Shown here: in pieces, positions 24,730-37,882 of the stretch | How positions within the stretch are numbered: the stretch's first letter is position 1 | Layout: every line of letters begins with the position of its first letter | Source: Trematomus loennbergii | Lineage: Eukaryota > Chordata > Actinopteri > Perciformes > Nototheniidae | Direction of reading: 5' to 3' | Length of the DNA stretch: 64,000 nt | Assembly: GCA_012861695.1 (NCBI GenBank) | Contig: JAAOOA010000016.1 | Location: 26,542,531 to 26,606,530, forward strand | Notes under the pieces: generated by a model | Seen by the model: only the letters and a program-made list of their open reading frames with translations | What the model was told of the DNA's origin: nothing | The model's database searches: none | Position numbers and translations under genes: made by a program

Positions 24730-26089
24730 TCACAGAGGCGGAGGAGACGGGGCACGTTGGCTGCCCGTTCCCACTAGCACCTGGCAAATAGTGCGCATGA
24801 AGGATGCATTAAAGCTCTCTGCGTGAGCCATCTCCTCCCTTCTCAAGGTGGCTTCCAACACCCTCGCCTCCCTCGCCTCCACCATGGTCTGGTTCATGTA
24901 CTGAGCCTGCAGGGCCCGGTCTTCCCTCAGCTCGGCATGGATCTTCTCCTGCTGGGCCAGGTTCTGCTCCTGGTGTTCCTTCTGCTGGGCCAGTTGCAGT
25001 TCCAGCAGGGCCAGTTCCTCTCCTCCTCGTCTCCTCTTGCCTGGGTGACAAGATAATAATATAAATAATTAGCAATAACAATGAAAAACACAGGTACAGG
25101 TCACACAAGGATATAAGAATAAAATGTATAAACAGAACAGTAAGGATGAATTAAAGAAAGTTCTGGCCCTATATACTAGCTGCTTACTAGCTAGTTACTT
25201 TACTTGTAACAGAGCATTCGCACACAGTGGTACAGCTTATTTTACTACTGACGATGGATGGTCTACATTTTTTTTTAAAGTCACAATTCCAGCCTATTTC
25301 TTACCTAGAACCACACGCGGTGTCGAGCTGGCACTCGGCGTTGGTGTCTGTGCTCGAGCTGGAGTTTGTGCTGTGATATGGATGATTCGATGCACCGGAC
25401 GGTTCATCCTCGTTATTCAAAACGTAATCATCTAGAACAGAAACATGACTTGTTAATTCCACAAACTACTGCAGCACAATACTATAAATAGCAACAACAA
25501 CTATAGAAAAGACAAACTGAACGTAAACAATGGCACATGTGGTGTTAGCAAACACTAGCTCTAGCTAATGCTATCTGCCTTAGCTAGCTAGCTAGCCTTC
25601 GGGGCTCATAAAAGCATGGGTTGTCGAACATAAATGTAAGGATAAAATAGACTTATTTGTTAGAAGTGAGCTTTAGAACAGATAGGGACACAAAGGTTCC
25701 AAGAAAATAACAGAGCGTTAGCAAAAACTTACCATTCATAGACTCCAGTAACGCTGTTGCTGAGTCCAGGCCTCCCTCCCTCCCAACGCTAGCCGGTCTA
25801 TGGCCGTAAATGCTGTTCATGAGGTCGAACCACTTCCAGTTTTTCCTACCGGCCCACTGGTGTTGTTGTTGTCCTTCACCAAGCGATATTCACCCTTAAG
25901 CTTTTTAGTTTTTCCCTACACTGCACGACAGTCCTGGAGTACCCGCTTGTGGCCATTAGTGTAGACACCTCCTGAAACTTTAATATTTCGAGTCATCCCG
26001 TCGAGCTCCCGCTGGATCTTTTCATCAGAAATGTAATGGAGGAACGTCGTGACTTCCTCGACCGACCATGGTGTGCTTTTCTTTGCCAT
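24730..26089 (-). pseudogene. Harbinger Myb/SANT-like DNA-binding partner, three exons, frameshifted
   Basis: Starts at ATG 26089-26087 (MAKKSTPWSVEEVTTFL). Exon 1 is 26089-25733 with a GTAAGT donor, exon 2 is 25431-25305, exon 3 is 25040-24730 with TGA at 24732-24730. Exon 1 holds a Myb/SANT-MADF-like trihelix (DEKIQREL, YSRTVVQCREKLK, KGEYRLVKD, WKWFDLMNSIYGHRP), but the segments lie in different frames, with a stop at 25918-25916. In the favoured frame exon 3 is a Glu/Gln-rich coiled coil of about 70 residues (EELALLELQLAQQKEHQEQN and on), ending RAPSPPPL. Joining exons 1-3 does not reach that frame, so exon 2 also carries an indel. The family binds the transposon ends and brings the transposase to the nucleus and DNA (established for Harbinger). 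Confidence 0.85.
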
Positions 26090-26530
26090 TGTTAATCCTC
26101 TGTTGACAAAAATGCTGTTTGTAAAAATGCTGCAAGCATCGCTATATATATGCGACGCTAGGGATTATCTCGCGCGCGATTGTGACGATTCTCTCCGACC
26201 AATCAGCAGCCGAGAGCGTTGACGTCACAAACTCAGCCCGGTTGTCTGGCCCTGGCCCCACGATTTTATGAGGCCAGAAAAACTGTGAATTAGGACCCCG
26301 GCCGGTACTAGGCCAAGTGGAAACGCAACCACAAACGGGCCGCTGACGTCACAGCCCTCTTAAACCGGGCTGCGGGCTGTAGTGGAAACGCGCCATTAGC
26401 CGCCACAAGATCACATTTCACACATTTTAAACGTTTTTTCTAACTGCTATGATACAGCTTTTTCTATCACTTATTCGATTAATTAGGAGACAGAATCAAG
26501 AGAATACAATTAATACTTACAAATATTTAA

Positions 26531-26817
26531 AAAGGACATATTATGCTAATCTGAGTTGTGGGATTTTAATTGTTGACAAAACATGTCTCGATAAACACAC
26601 CATACCCGAAAATAATCTTATATTACCTGCCCCTTTCTCAAAATAAATAAATAATACATTGAAATAGATGGTCTGTCCTTCATATTTCTTGTTCACAGCC
26701 AAACATAACAGTATCGTAGGATAATAAAAGAAACACAAAAAATAACAACACCTTTGCACACAAACCTTCATAGCACACTGCAGGCAAGGGCAAACCCCGA
26801 AGCCTAATAGGGCCTCT
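26531..26817. mobile_element. 287-bp TTAA-flanked MITE
   Basis: TTAA lies on both sides (26527-26530 and 26818-26821). Termini are AAAGGACATATTATGC and, read inverted, AGAGGCCCTATTAGGC (12 of 16 match). The ends resemble family A but the body is unrelated, so the two probably share a transposase (inference). Piggybac-type by its TTAA duplication. Confidence 0.82.
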
Positions 26818-26821
26818 TTAA

Positions 26822-27780
26822 ATATTGAATGGTTTACAGAGGCTGGAAAATAAGGTGTCAGTAAAAAGCTGGATATATTGTAGAGCAAAATCAAGATGAG
26901 TGGAATATGACTCTTAGAGACGTCAAGTTGTGAGTTTGTGTGTTCAGGAGGAGAGAACATTGGTTGTGTGGTCTCCTGGGTCCTGCAGTGTTCCTGAGGG
27001 ACCGCTGGACGAGAACATCATGTCTGCTAGATTCAGACAGGAAGAGTCAATCCTCAGGAGTGGACCGGAGACAGTTTGAATGGATGAATCTTTAAAGCTA
27101 AAGCCTTTTTCATACAACGCTTTAAAGATCATATATTGTATTCAGGGTTGCACAGAAAGAAGACAAAACTGAACAGATCTATTAGTTGGTTGCTTGAGTG
27201 TATTTGATGCATTTGCATCACAAAGAATGTTAACAGCAGGTACAAAACAATAGGGAATTATAATAAAGTATTGTGAGCCTGAGGATTAGTGAATGTTGTG
27301 ACTGCCATGTTGGGGAAGTGTCTCTCGTCAAAGCTTGAAAAGAGCAACCTCCACCTGCAGCTGTCGTGTGTGAAAAGTGCTTTTCCAGGTTGTAAAGTAT
27401 GCCATGTGTACTTGTTTAGTTATACTATATTTTTAAAGCACATACCCAATTATTTTTCCTGTCGATTTTGACCTTTACAGCAAATGTTCCGTGTTTCATC
27501 TTTTGAATCCCCTCTTAAAACACACATTTTCATAAAAGAGCTCATCTTCTGTTGACTTTTGGGTTTCTTGTGGTTTTACAATAGCTGATATTATTTATGT
27601 TCATGTGTTATTATACCTATGTATTCCATTATGTCAGCCTCATGCCACCCACTTAGAATATTGGTACGCAGAGTTCAAAGCACATTTGAAGCATTGTACA
27701 TATGGGGCGAAGCCTGCGAGCTAGTTCAGGAAATCAACTCGAGCACCAATGATACATTAACATGTGACGCACCTCGTCCC
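26822..27780. other. Noncoding DNA, faint LINE-like segment
   Basis: No gene supported. The stretch 27480-27580 (TTTTGAATCCCCTCTTAAAA, CATAAAAGAGCTC) resembles an L2-like LINE 3' region, at low confidence. Confidence 0.45.
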
Positions 27781-27857
27781 TCTTACAACCAACCAAACAC
27801 ATTCTCCTAAACATGCCGCTCTATTGAAGCTGCCAGGTCTTCCTGCCTCTGCCTCGC

Positions 27858-28494
27858 TATGCTGCTGCTGCTGTGTTCACTTGCTATTGCTACGTTCATG
27901 TTCCTGCTGCTGTGTTTCATGTTGCTGCTGCTCGCCTGCCCCACCACCACCCCCCACCACCCCTGCTCCACCCAGCTTCCACCCCAGCTTCACCCCAGCT
28001 CTCCACCCCAGCTTCCACCCCAGCTCCACCCCAGCTCCACCCCAGCTTCCACCCCAGCTCCACCCAGCTCCACCCCAGCTTCCACCCCAGCTCCACCCCA
28101 GCTCCACCCCAGCTTCCACCCCAGCTCCACCCCAGCTTCCCCCCCAGCTTCCCCCAGCTCCACCCAGCTTCCACCCCAGCTTCCACCCCAGCTCCACCCC
28201 AGCTTCCACCCAGCTTCCACCCCAGCTTCCACCCCAGCTTCCACCCCAGCTTCCACCCCAGCTCCACCCCAGCTTCCACCCCAGCTCCCCCCAGCTCCAC
28301 CCCAGCTTCCACCCCAGCTCCACCCCAGCTTCCACCCCAGCTTCCCCCCAGTCCCACCCCAGCTTCCACCCCAGCTTCCACCCAGCTCCACCCCAGCTTC
28401 CACCCCAGCTTCCACCCCAGCTCCACCCCAGCTTCACCCCAGCTTCCACCCAGCTCCACCCCAGCTTCCACCACAGCTTCCACCCCACCACCAC
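27858..28494 (+). repeat. CTG-rich lead-in and C-rich 11/12-bp minisatellite
   Basis: 27858-27940 is rich in CTGCTG. From about 27960 to 28494 the sequence is CCACCCCAGCTT/CCACCCCAGCTC repeated some 45 times in mixed 11- and 12-bp units. The minus strand is a series of GGGGTGG blocks spaced by GAAGCT or GAGCT, giving quadruplex potential. The mixed unit length lets all three frames stay open for about 200 codons (Pro/Gln/Leu/Ser-rich). There is no gene context, so I do not treat these frames as coding. Confidence 0.9.
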
Positions 28495-28500
28495 CTGTAG

Positions 28501-29738
28501 GCTCGGGGGATAGTTATCTAATCATCACTCAATGTTCTTTGTAAATCTGTGGAGTGATGAGGCCCGAGCCTAGACGCCAAACTCAAACTATATGCTGCTT
28601 CTAATAAACATATTAAGAAACACGTGAGTTGTCTGACTGAACTATTTTTATAGTGAAAATGATATAAAAACAGGAAAGTGCTGCAGAAGCAGTTTCAGAG
28701 GAGCAGGTGGCCTTTGCCAACTTCACAACATAATGCTGTAGTGATTACTCTCAACACGTGTATTTACAAGCAGTGGTAAATATGCAATCTTTGCATGCTA
28801 TACATCTTGTTGCTGGTCGCAGACATTTCTAATTTGAATTCATTAGACTCAGCTTGTTTGCCTCAGAGCAAAGACTAACAGACTGAGTTAGAGAGGCTGG
28901 AAAAGATGCTGCCGCAGCAAATAATGCATCTCTGCTCTGATGTTAGCCTCCACAGACAAAGTGCTTACGATTGGACAGAGAGTACCACATGTACATGAAA
29001 TAACGCACATCCATATGGATCCATGTGTCGCTTTAATAGATGTGAAATGTCTTATCCAATCAAATGAGCAGATTATTTTGAGCATAATAAAGAAAAATAA
29101 CTGTAAATGGTGGCGTGAATGCTGTATGCTGAAGAGTTGAAGCTATACTAGAATGCTGGCTCGAATGTTTAAGAAGAAGGTGAAGAGTAGAAATAGTAGG
29201 AACAATGGGAATGGTTTTGTTATGAATAATAATAACAATAGTAATAATATCAACAAATACCAAAAAACAAAACCTTGTAATTCTCCTCCTCCTTGAAAGC
29301 AATGTGTTTCTTAGATGCCTTTAATTCACTTTAATTGAGCATTACAAATAAGTATTTTACCCAACGGAATTATGTTATTTATCATCGTGGACCAAATTTA
29401 ATTTAATTAATGTTCAAGGAGGGGAATTAGCCAATTTCAGATATTGGTCCACATGCTTGCAACATATCGACGATATAGGAAAACAGCATTTGTTACATTC
29501 ATTTTGCTCTTGATATAATTAATCAAATGGAAAAGTTGAAATAATGAAATATGAAAGATGTGAACATTTAAAGGTTTGACTGAAGTTTTTTAAAAGAGTT
29601 AAAAGTCCATTAAGATATTATGTCTTTGACCGTTGAGAAACATGTCACATTTTTGGTAGATTGGACCATGTACCAACAGAGGTACAACAAGTTCATGTTT
29701 CACGTAACAACATGTGTCAACTCCTCACAATTGTCTTC
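28501..29738. other. Noncoding DNA, no feature recognised
   Basis: AT-rich. No supported feature. Confidence 0.5.
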
Positions 29739-29742
29739 ATAA

Positions 29743-30404
<662 letters not shown>

Positions 30405-30408
30405 TTAA

Positions 30409-31142
30409 GGGTTGGACTTGATAAGACCATTTCCATTTTATTTAAAATACAGAGTACAAAAGGGTGACATGGATAACCTGCCCCTATAGCAGCCTGCTCA
30501 ATTGTAGTTTCGCTAACAATATATTCTTATTTACATTGACAACTTGAATGCAGAACTTTTCAATGTGTTATCTCTCCCTGCATGCCCTCCATCCTTTGTG
30601 ATTCTTTTCTCAGTATGATACAATTACTCACAAACTACAATGCACACGTCACAAAAGCACATCTATATACATGTGGGTGCAATAGAATATGCATTGGATG
30701 TTACGCGTCTGCACACTGCACTTTCACAGAAACACAGAATCTGGTCACTTCCTGCTGTTAGGAAGGGTTGGAGCTTGTTTTTTTCCATTACTCTCTCTGC
30801 ACTCGTCTCCTTTCTTCTCAAGGAGCCCTCCTCTCGCAGGTGAGCTCTCCCAGGAATAGTTTAACAGCGGGAGCAGGCAGGGTGGTCACGGTGATGCATG
30901 AACACACTGAGAGCTGTGCCGAAACACAGAAGGAGGAGATGAGAGGGAAGGAGAGAGGAAGGCATGAGAAGGTAGTCTGAGAGGTGATAAGAGCAGAGGA
31001 AAGAATACAAAGGAGAGGATGAAGGATGAGAGGGAGGTCAGAGGAGTGAAGTTAGGTGAGAGGAGAGGAAGAAGAGGACTTATCGAGGAGGGAAAGTTGT
31101 GAGGACTTCAAAGAAAAGCAGCAGATTAAACACAGGACCACC
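30409..31142. other. Noncoding DNA with purine-rich tract
   Basis: About 30920-31090 is purine-rich on the plus strand (GGAAGGAGAGAGGAAGGCAT and similar). No gene supported. Confidence 0.55.
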
Positions 31143-32033
31143 AACCCAGTCTCACAAAAAACATGTAATAGCTGCGTTGGTCGACAGGGCAAAACGTAGT
31201 GCACAAATAACCCTCTCAAGACGTGACATGGATACAATATTTTGTAAAAAAAAACATGGAGCTCAAATAATCTTCATAATATCTATCAAACTATGGATCC
31301 TACACATCCACTGGACGTAGATTCTAAAAAGTACAATATAAATTCTCGCTAGAAATGTAATCAAAAAGCATTTAATTTGTTTTAATTTTTTCTTCTTTGA
31401 GGCGGCAGTGGCTCAGTCTGTAGGGTCTTAGTCTTGAACCCGAAGGGTCGCCGGTCCACGTCCCGATCGGACCAAAAAAAAATATGGAGTGAGCTGGTAG
31501 CTGGAGAGGTGCCAGTTCACCTCCAAGGCCACTGCCGAGGTGCCCTTGAGCAAGGCACTAACCTCGAAACTGCTCCCTTGACACCGGTTACCTGGCAGCC
31601 TCTCTGCCCTGCCACCTCTCCTATCTGCATGTGGTTGTGTGTTGTGTGTGTGCATGTATATCCTCTGTGTGTGTGCATGTATCTTGTGTGTGTGCATGTA
31701 TATCCTCTGGGGGTGGTGCATGTACAGAAGTGGGGAAAGAAATGTTCCTGGAAGGGATTAATAAAGTATGTATTATTCTTCTTCTTCCTTCTTCTAATGG
31801 CCAAACTATCCTACAATTTAGGATTTTCCACAAAAATAAATCGGGTGTCCGCCATGTTTTTTTTTCTCTCTCACTGGGAAAGTTGCGATGCGATCACGTG
31901 ACACTGGTCATTAGAAATGAATAGGACAAAAATATTGTATCCGTGTCACGTCTTGAGAGGGTTATTTGTGAATATACTACGTTTGCCCTGTCAACCAAGG
32001 CAGCTATTACACGTTTTTTTGTGAGACTGGGTT
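31143..32033. mobile_element. Long-inverted-repeat (foldback) element containing a SINE
   Basis: The left arm (31143-about 31250) and right arm (about 31929-32033) are inverted copies of roughly 105 bp, about 90% identical by eye. Both begin AACCCAGTCTCACAAAAAA from the outside and include AATAACCCTCTCAAGACGTG. The 675 bp between includes a complete SINE. I could not define a target duplication, so the superfamily is open. The arms could form a long hairpin. Confidence 0.8.
31401..31796 (+). mobile_element. tRNA-derived SINE, second type
   Basis: Starts GGCGGCAGTGGCTCAGTCTG (A-box-like) with a degenerate B box (GGTCCACGTCCC), body GAGGTGCCCTTGAGCAAGGC, a short GT-rich imperfect repeat (TGCATGTATATCCTCTG, three times) and a 3' end TTAATAAAGTATGTATTATT followed by (CTT)n. 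It differs in body and tail from the SINEs at 6.6, 13.2 and 46.2 kb. Confidence 0.75.
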
Positions 32034-32829
32034 GCAACCACACAGAGATGGATAGAAAGCAGAAGCAGACGGCACATGGATGTGACACAAGGCGTGATTT
32101 CTTCTTCTGAATGCTGCTACACACTCAACTTGATGCTTTGATCGTTGCCAAATGTGAGCAGCATTCATTTCCATCTGCTTGATAGTTTCAGCGTCGTTCA
32201 TTGCGTTTCTTTCCGCTGCTTTCGTGACGCTTATTATAATGTAATGTCATTTTAATTAGTTAATTGCATGTGCTAATGGGGTAGCATAAACAGAAAACAG
32301 TAATCAACATTTGCATTTGGCAGTTATTGTTACAGTAAACAATGTAATGCAGAAATCTGCGTGCTGATTTCCAATGCCAATTATCTTTTTTCTTTTTTTG
32401 GGGCCTTTGTTGACCATACATGAAATCAACTGTTCGCAAAAAGGTTCATAACATTTCATACAATGCAAAAAAACAAGATATTGAGGAATATAGCTTCTAT
32501 GTTTTTATGTAAAATACACAAACCTCTAACATATGTGAAATGAATCAGTATATTCTTGGTCTACAATAAAGGTTAAGCCATTATGGGTTTGCTGAGTCTC
32601 TGCTAATTGGTTTTAACATCATATGTAAATTAATTGATATCAGTAGCTGCAAGGCAGGTAAAATAAATTTGATATTTACATGCATTTCAGGTTTTAGCTA
32701 AAATATGTTCAAACGATTAAATGAAAAAATCATGGGTATGGTCCTTAAAAAAGGGATTATCCCACTCATACAGCAACATACTGTAACTACATAAAACACA
32801 CTCATGCAAAGTATCAGCATCCACAAACA
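32034..32829. other. Noncoding DNA, no feature recognised
   Basis: AT-rich. No supported feature. Confidence 0.5.
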
Positions 32830-33060
<231 letters not shown>

Positions 33061-34491
33061 CTAAACACTTTACCCGGTAGTCACAAAGTTTTATATAGGC
33101 TATGTATTCCTGAAATCACATGAACTGCTACAGTACATGCATACCACATGCAAAACCACACACACACACACACACACATACAGAAGCTTCACATCATTAC
33201 TGTAACACACACACTCACTCAGAGCCATAATCAGGTTTCGTCTGTTCCCCTCCCGGCCGGTGACATCCATCACGAGCATCTCAGTGATGAAGAAGCACAA
33301 ATGTGATAGCTGCATTGATTCACTCCATTATGAGATTACTGGCAGGCTTCAATCCAGTAATGTAGCGTTTATATTCTGTCCGTTGTGACCGGTGTTATAG
33401 AATATGGCTGTTCACCTTCATATGGTCCTTTATTAAATCGATAGCTGGAAACACAGTCTGAGTACTCATCGATAATTACTAAGAAGGATGTAAACTCTGG
33501 GACAATCAATAAGGACTCTTTTAATGAGATAAGTAAGTACTGCGAAGAAGGAAGAGTCAGTGGAGTGGAGGAATTTGAAATGTTGATATACAGTATTACA
33601 TCAATGAAGTGATGCACTTAGTTTACGAATGAAGGGATATTCTAATCCTAATTAAGGTTGTTAAAATGCTTGATGTTAGGTCTTAAATCAGCCTTTTAGC
33701 CTGGTTTCAGGTCCTTGAAAGACACAAGAGCTTTTCTTTAATGGACGCCCAGCCCATTTATCCCCCTGGGAGGTCAAAATATGAGTAGACTCTAATTTAA
33801 AGCTGGTATTAGTGTCTTCTGTAAGGGCAAGTTTCCAGCTTTTGGTGGGCACTGAAGAACTGCTGCGAGCAACTTCTGTACAAAATAGTGCTGATGTCCT
33901 GCTACAACTACACCTATTATTCCATAAGGCGAGTGGGAACAGCCTATTAGGCGGCGAGGCGGCACTCTGTAAGGCCAACGCTCTCCTAATGGTCCCTCTG
34001 GTGCATGGAGAGTCCCAATATATGAGACCTGCTCCCTCCCCACATGTCTGTCTCTGTTTTCAGACCCTTTATTCTGAGGCAAGGACGGCAGAATGACAGA
34101 GTCCCCGCTGCAGAGATCATCTGGTTAGAGGAAAGGTGCCGTCAATTTACCAGAATATTGCTGTAGGTCACACAGGTTGGGCTGTATTCAGAAACCTTAG
34201 CTCCCAAACTAGCTTTCCAACATTTGAAAACAGTCACTTCATAGTGTAGGTGTTGTATATATTTTTTTTTTTAATTTGTCGTTTGTTTTGTATGTTTTTA
34301 TTTTAAAAAATTTTGTGTCTATTATGAGAATGTGTATAATCATCTAATTTACTCTGTTTTTTAATTGTTGTTTTCTTTCATGCTGGGGTGGGGGTGGGGG
34401 GTATATTTGATCTTCTTTTTGGCAGTCTGGTTGAAATATGCACTGTTGCATCTACAGTATGTATTTGACTGTTCAATGACAACACTTCCTC
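33061..34491. other. Noncoding DNA, unique-looking
   Basis: No gene called. A short CA stretch lies at 33157-33178. About 33790-34100 is more GC-balanced and open on both strands for about 95 codons, without recognisable domains. Confidence 0.5.
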
Positions 34492-34495
34492 TTAA

Positions 34496-35675
34496 AGTGG
34501 CCCTGTTATGCTGTTTTGGGTTTTCTTTTTCTCGTAGTGTGTTAGATTTGTAGAGGTTTTTGTGCATGTAAATGGTCTGCCAGGCTTAAATCCCAAAGTC
34601 TTCCTCTAGGGGGAGTTTCTCTCCCACACACTCCTGCTAAGCCTCCAGTGCACTCCTTTGTTTACTTATGTAACATAATGACATCATTGCACTCGCACTT
34701 CTATTGTATAAGGCTCCAACACCTAGGGCGGGACATCTCTAAGCGGTTGACCAATCACAACAGAGCCGGCCAGCTAACCAATCAGAGCAGACTGGGCTCT
34801 GGTTTCAGACAGAGGGTGAAAAGAGGTGCTGCAGCACAGGCAGTATGAGAAAAATAAAGAGCTTTTTCAACATTAAAGCATGGAGACATGTCCCAGTAGA
34901 GACACTACATACTGATATACACCTGAACATCAGCAGGAGACTCTTTAAAGTAGAGACACTACATACTGATATACACCTGAACATCAGCAGGAGAGAACTC
35001 TTTAAAGTAGAGACACTACATACTGATATACACCTGAACATCAGCAGGAGAGGACTCTTTAAAGTAGAGACACTACATACTGATATACACCTGAACATCA
35101 GCAGGAGAGAACTCTTTAAAGTAGAGACACTACATACTGATATACACCTGAACATCAGCAGGAGAGGACTCTTTAAAGTAGAGACACTACATACTGATAT
35201 ACACCTGAACATCAGCAGGAGAGGACTCTTTAAAGTAGAGACACTACATACTGATATACACCTGAACATCAGCAGGAGAGGACTCTTTAAAGTAGAGACA
35301 CTACATACTGATATACACCTGAACATCAGCAGGAGAGGACTCTTTAAAGTAGAGACACTACATACTGATATACACCTGAACATCAGCAGGAGAGGACTCT
35401 TTAAAGTAGAGACACTACATACTGATATACACCTGAACATCAGCAGGAGAGGACTCTTTAAAGTAGAGACACTACATATTGATATACACCTGAACATCAG
35501 CAGGAGAGGACTCTTTAAAGTAGAGACACTACATACTGATATACACCTGAACATCAGCAGGAGAGGACTCTTTAAAGTAGAGACACTACATACTGATATA
35601 CACCTGAACATCATCAGGAGAGGACTCTTTAAAGTAGAGACACTACATACTGATATTAACTGAAAATGTGTCTTT
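34496..35675 (-). mobile_element. Family A MITE with expanded terminal array (second copy)
   Basis: Inverted relative to the 13.5 kb copy. TTAA at 34492-34495 is followed by AGTGGCCCTGTTATGC, the family A body (GGTTGACCAATCACAACAGA, GGTGAAAAGAGGTGCTGCAG), and then a 57-bp array running to about 35655. The far terminus is degraded: GATATTAACTGAAAATGTG replaces the expected GATATGAACCTGAAAATGAGC, and the outermost bases cannot be placed. Confidence 0.85.
34897..35656 (-). repeat. 57-bp tandem array, 13 units plus partial (array 2)
   Basis: Same unit as at 13.5 kb, read on the minus strand. Unit variants include a 3-bp deletion near 34941, AGAGAACTC in units 2 and 4, and single substitutions in later units. 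The 272-codon plus-strand frame and 269-codon minus-strand frame exist only because the period is 19 codons. Confidence 0.97.
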
Positions 35676-37056
35676 AGTTGTAGCCCAGCCTCAGTTTAAG
35701 TCTTTAAATGGGTCAAAATACATAATCTAAAAGTTAGTTTATCTAATATTACCTACCAAGACCTGCATCAGGTGTCAGCTGGTCCTCACCTCTCAACACG
35801 GTATCTTAGCAACGCCACATGCTCTCATGTTCATCCTGGTTAATGAAAGCTCTGTGTGGTTTTGTGTTCATGCTCTTTTATTTCCAGTTTCAACCAGAAG
35901 CAGCAGAGAGTCCTATTCTGATCACACAGTGAAAGTGGCCTCTTCACAGCCTGTTGACTGGCTGGCTGGTCAAGACGTTAACTTTATATTATGGTTTCAC
36001 ACACACAATGCTCCACTGACTCGATTCTGCATGACTACACTGCGTTAGCAAAGCCTTGGAAACACAAGCTGTAGCCACTGGGGTTTCTCATTTATTCAGC
36101 GAGACATTTATGCAAATAACGTTATGGCATGTCCTTGACAAAGGAGTCCCACAGGTATTTAAAGTGACTGTATTAAAAAAAAAGATGAGAATCGATGCCA
36201 AGCACTGAAAGTTGTTGGCTGCAGCAACTTACATCTTGCACGATTAACTCCAAGTTATTTCCACGCCGTCGTTAACAGCCAGTTCTCCGGCAGCCTCTGA
36301 AGGAAGGAGAGGACGTTTTCTTGGACACAATACTCCATCTGCTCATCACCTGAAGTGTCGGCCGTGAACTTTTAGCAGCGACTTAGTCACACAACCTTGC
36401 TGCCAAATTTCACTGCTGTGTTGGGAGGTTTTTTAAGATGAAAAATAATGGCTCACAGTGGGGCTGTTGCTCATTACGTGTTGTCAGCTTAAGATCTAAC
36501 GTGCTTGCTTCTGTATAAGATTGTTAGAAAAATATCACTCGTCACCGGCTTGATCTTCAATATCAGGATACATGTATTTATGATCCTTGCAAGAATGGAA
36601 GTAGTCATCACACACAGAGGCTGCATGGGACAAATAGTTCCCAGAGTAGAGTCCTTGATATGCTGATATACAAGAGAGGGTGTTACAGTCAACAAGATGG
36701 AAGAATACTGGTTCAAAGCAGTATTCTGACATTAGTTCAGATTAGCTAAGGCCTGCGTAAGCAATACACATGACAGTCATATGTCTATCTCTCTAGATTC
36801 TGTGTCATTATGTTAATCGTAGGAACATAGCTATCATAACTTCAACTCATATGATGAGCGTCATCCATGTAGTCATACATCCGGCTACGTACACATACGT
36901 AAGGCCTCTCTTATCATGTGCTACTCTGATATAGAAGGAGCATTCAGTATTTTCCCAACAAAGATATAAGATATTACAGGAGAAAAACGAAATGAAATGA
37001 ACAAGACATAGAAGTGTGTACTGTATGCTCAATTAATTAATTGTCCATTACACATT
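35676..37056. other. Noncoding DNA, no feature recognised
   Basis: No supported gene or repeat. Confidence 0.5.
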
Positions 37057-37385
37057 ATGTGATGGGTTTTTTCCACATTCAATATACACTTCCTTCATTT
37101 TTTTATATTATACACTTTATTCCATGACTGGTCCATTATCACAACAGCAAAGAAAAGTAAAAACATAGTCAAAAGGTAGTATATTTTGTGAAAAAAATAC
37201 GATACCACTTAATAGCAGTTGATTTAAATCATCAAATTGTCTCATACAGAATCATTATTTGATGGGGTTTGCTCGAAATATTGAATATACACTTCGTTTA
37301 AATGTTCCCAATTAACTTTTATTCCAAGATTGCTTCATTTACATGAGAAAAAACAAGTCAGAATGCAGTCATAATTATACAATCA
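37057..37385. repeat. Diverged tandem duplication, about 200-bp period
   Basis: GATGGGTTTTTTCCACATTC followed by ATATACACTTCCTTCAT (37059-37100) resembles GATGGGGTTTGCTCGAAATA followed by ATATACACTTCGTTTAAAT (37261-37305). TTATTCCATGACTG and TTATTCCAAGATTG follow at matching offsets. The match is by eye and moderate. Confidence 0.45.
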
Positions 37386-37645
37386 GTGTATAGCAGAGTA
37401 CTTGCATTACCGTTGATTTTATCATCTTAAAAACGTTGAATCTCTTGACAAATATAAAATATATTTCGGTAAACTCTGCTATGCTAATGCAGATGGCTGA
37501 TGGGGTGTGATGTAATGATGTGCTTTAGCCAGGTGTGCAGACGGTTGATAACAGCAGCTACGGGACACTGCTTTAAAGTGCTTAGCCAGATGTACGCATA
37601 TCATTACTGGATAATAATCACTGCTTAACATTCCTAACAAAGGCC

Positions 37646-37794
<149 letters not shown>

Positions 37795-37882
37795 CTTTAC
37801 TTCCACTTAATGACATTACTTTTTGTGCAGGCATAAAGTATGTCAAAACAAATGTTTGAGGTATTTTACTTACTTGAATCTG

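Larger units (their letters stand above)
22340..26395. mobile_element. PIF/Harbinger transposon, structurally complete, decayed genes
   Basis: A 4056-bp element flanked by TTA on both sides (22337-22339 and 26396-26398), the 3-bp target duplication typical of PIF/Harbinger. Terminal inverted repeats are TGCCCCGTTTCCACTACA and TGGCGCGTTTCCACTACA (16 of 18 match). Each end has a second, inner copy of the motif: TGGCGCGTTTCCATTACA at 22424-22441, and GGTTGCGTTTCCACTT read inverted near 26315-26330. Two convergent genes are present: a plus-strand DDE transposase in two exons and a minus-strand Myb/SANT-like partner in three. Both carry frameshifts. All parts of an autonomous element are recognisable, but this copy cannot make intact proteins. 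Confidence 0.95.

Noticed and set aside
24809..25108. 99-codon Gly/Pro-rich minus-strand frame as the Myb-like C-terminus
   Set aside because: The alternative frame of the same exon gives a clear Glu/Gln-rich coiled coil ending at 24730. The Gly/Pro frame is its shadow.
27764..28513. Pro-rich frames of 188-249 codons at 27.8-28.5 kb
   Set aside because: Minisatellite artefact: several frames on both strands are open together, with no splice or promoter context.
34805..35663. Long open frames of about 270 codons on both strands
   Set aside because: They arise from the 57-bp (19-codon) tandem array of a MITE. Both strands are open at once and there is no gene context.
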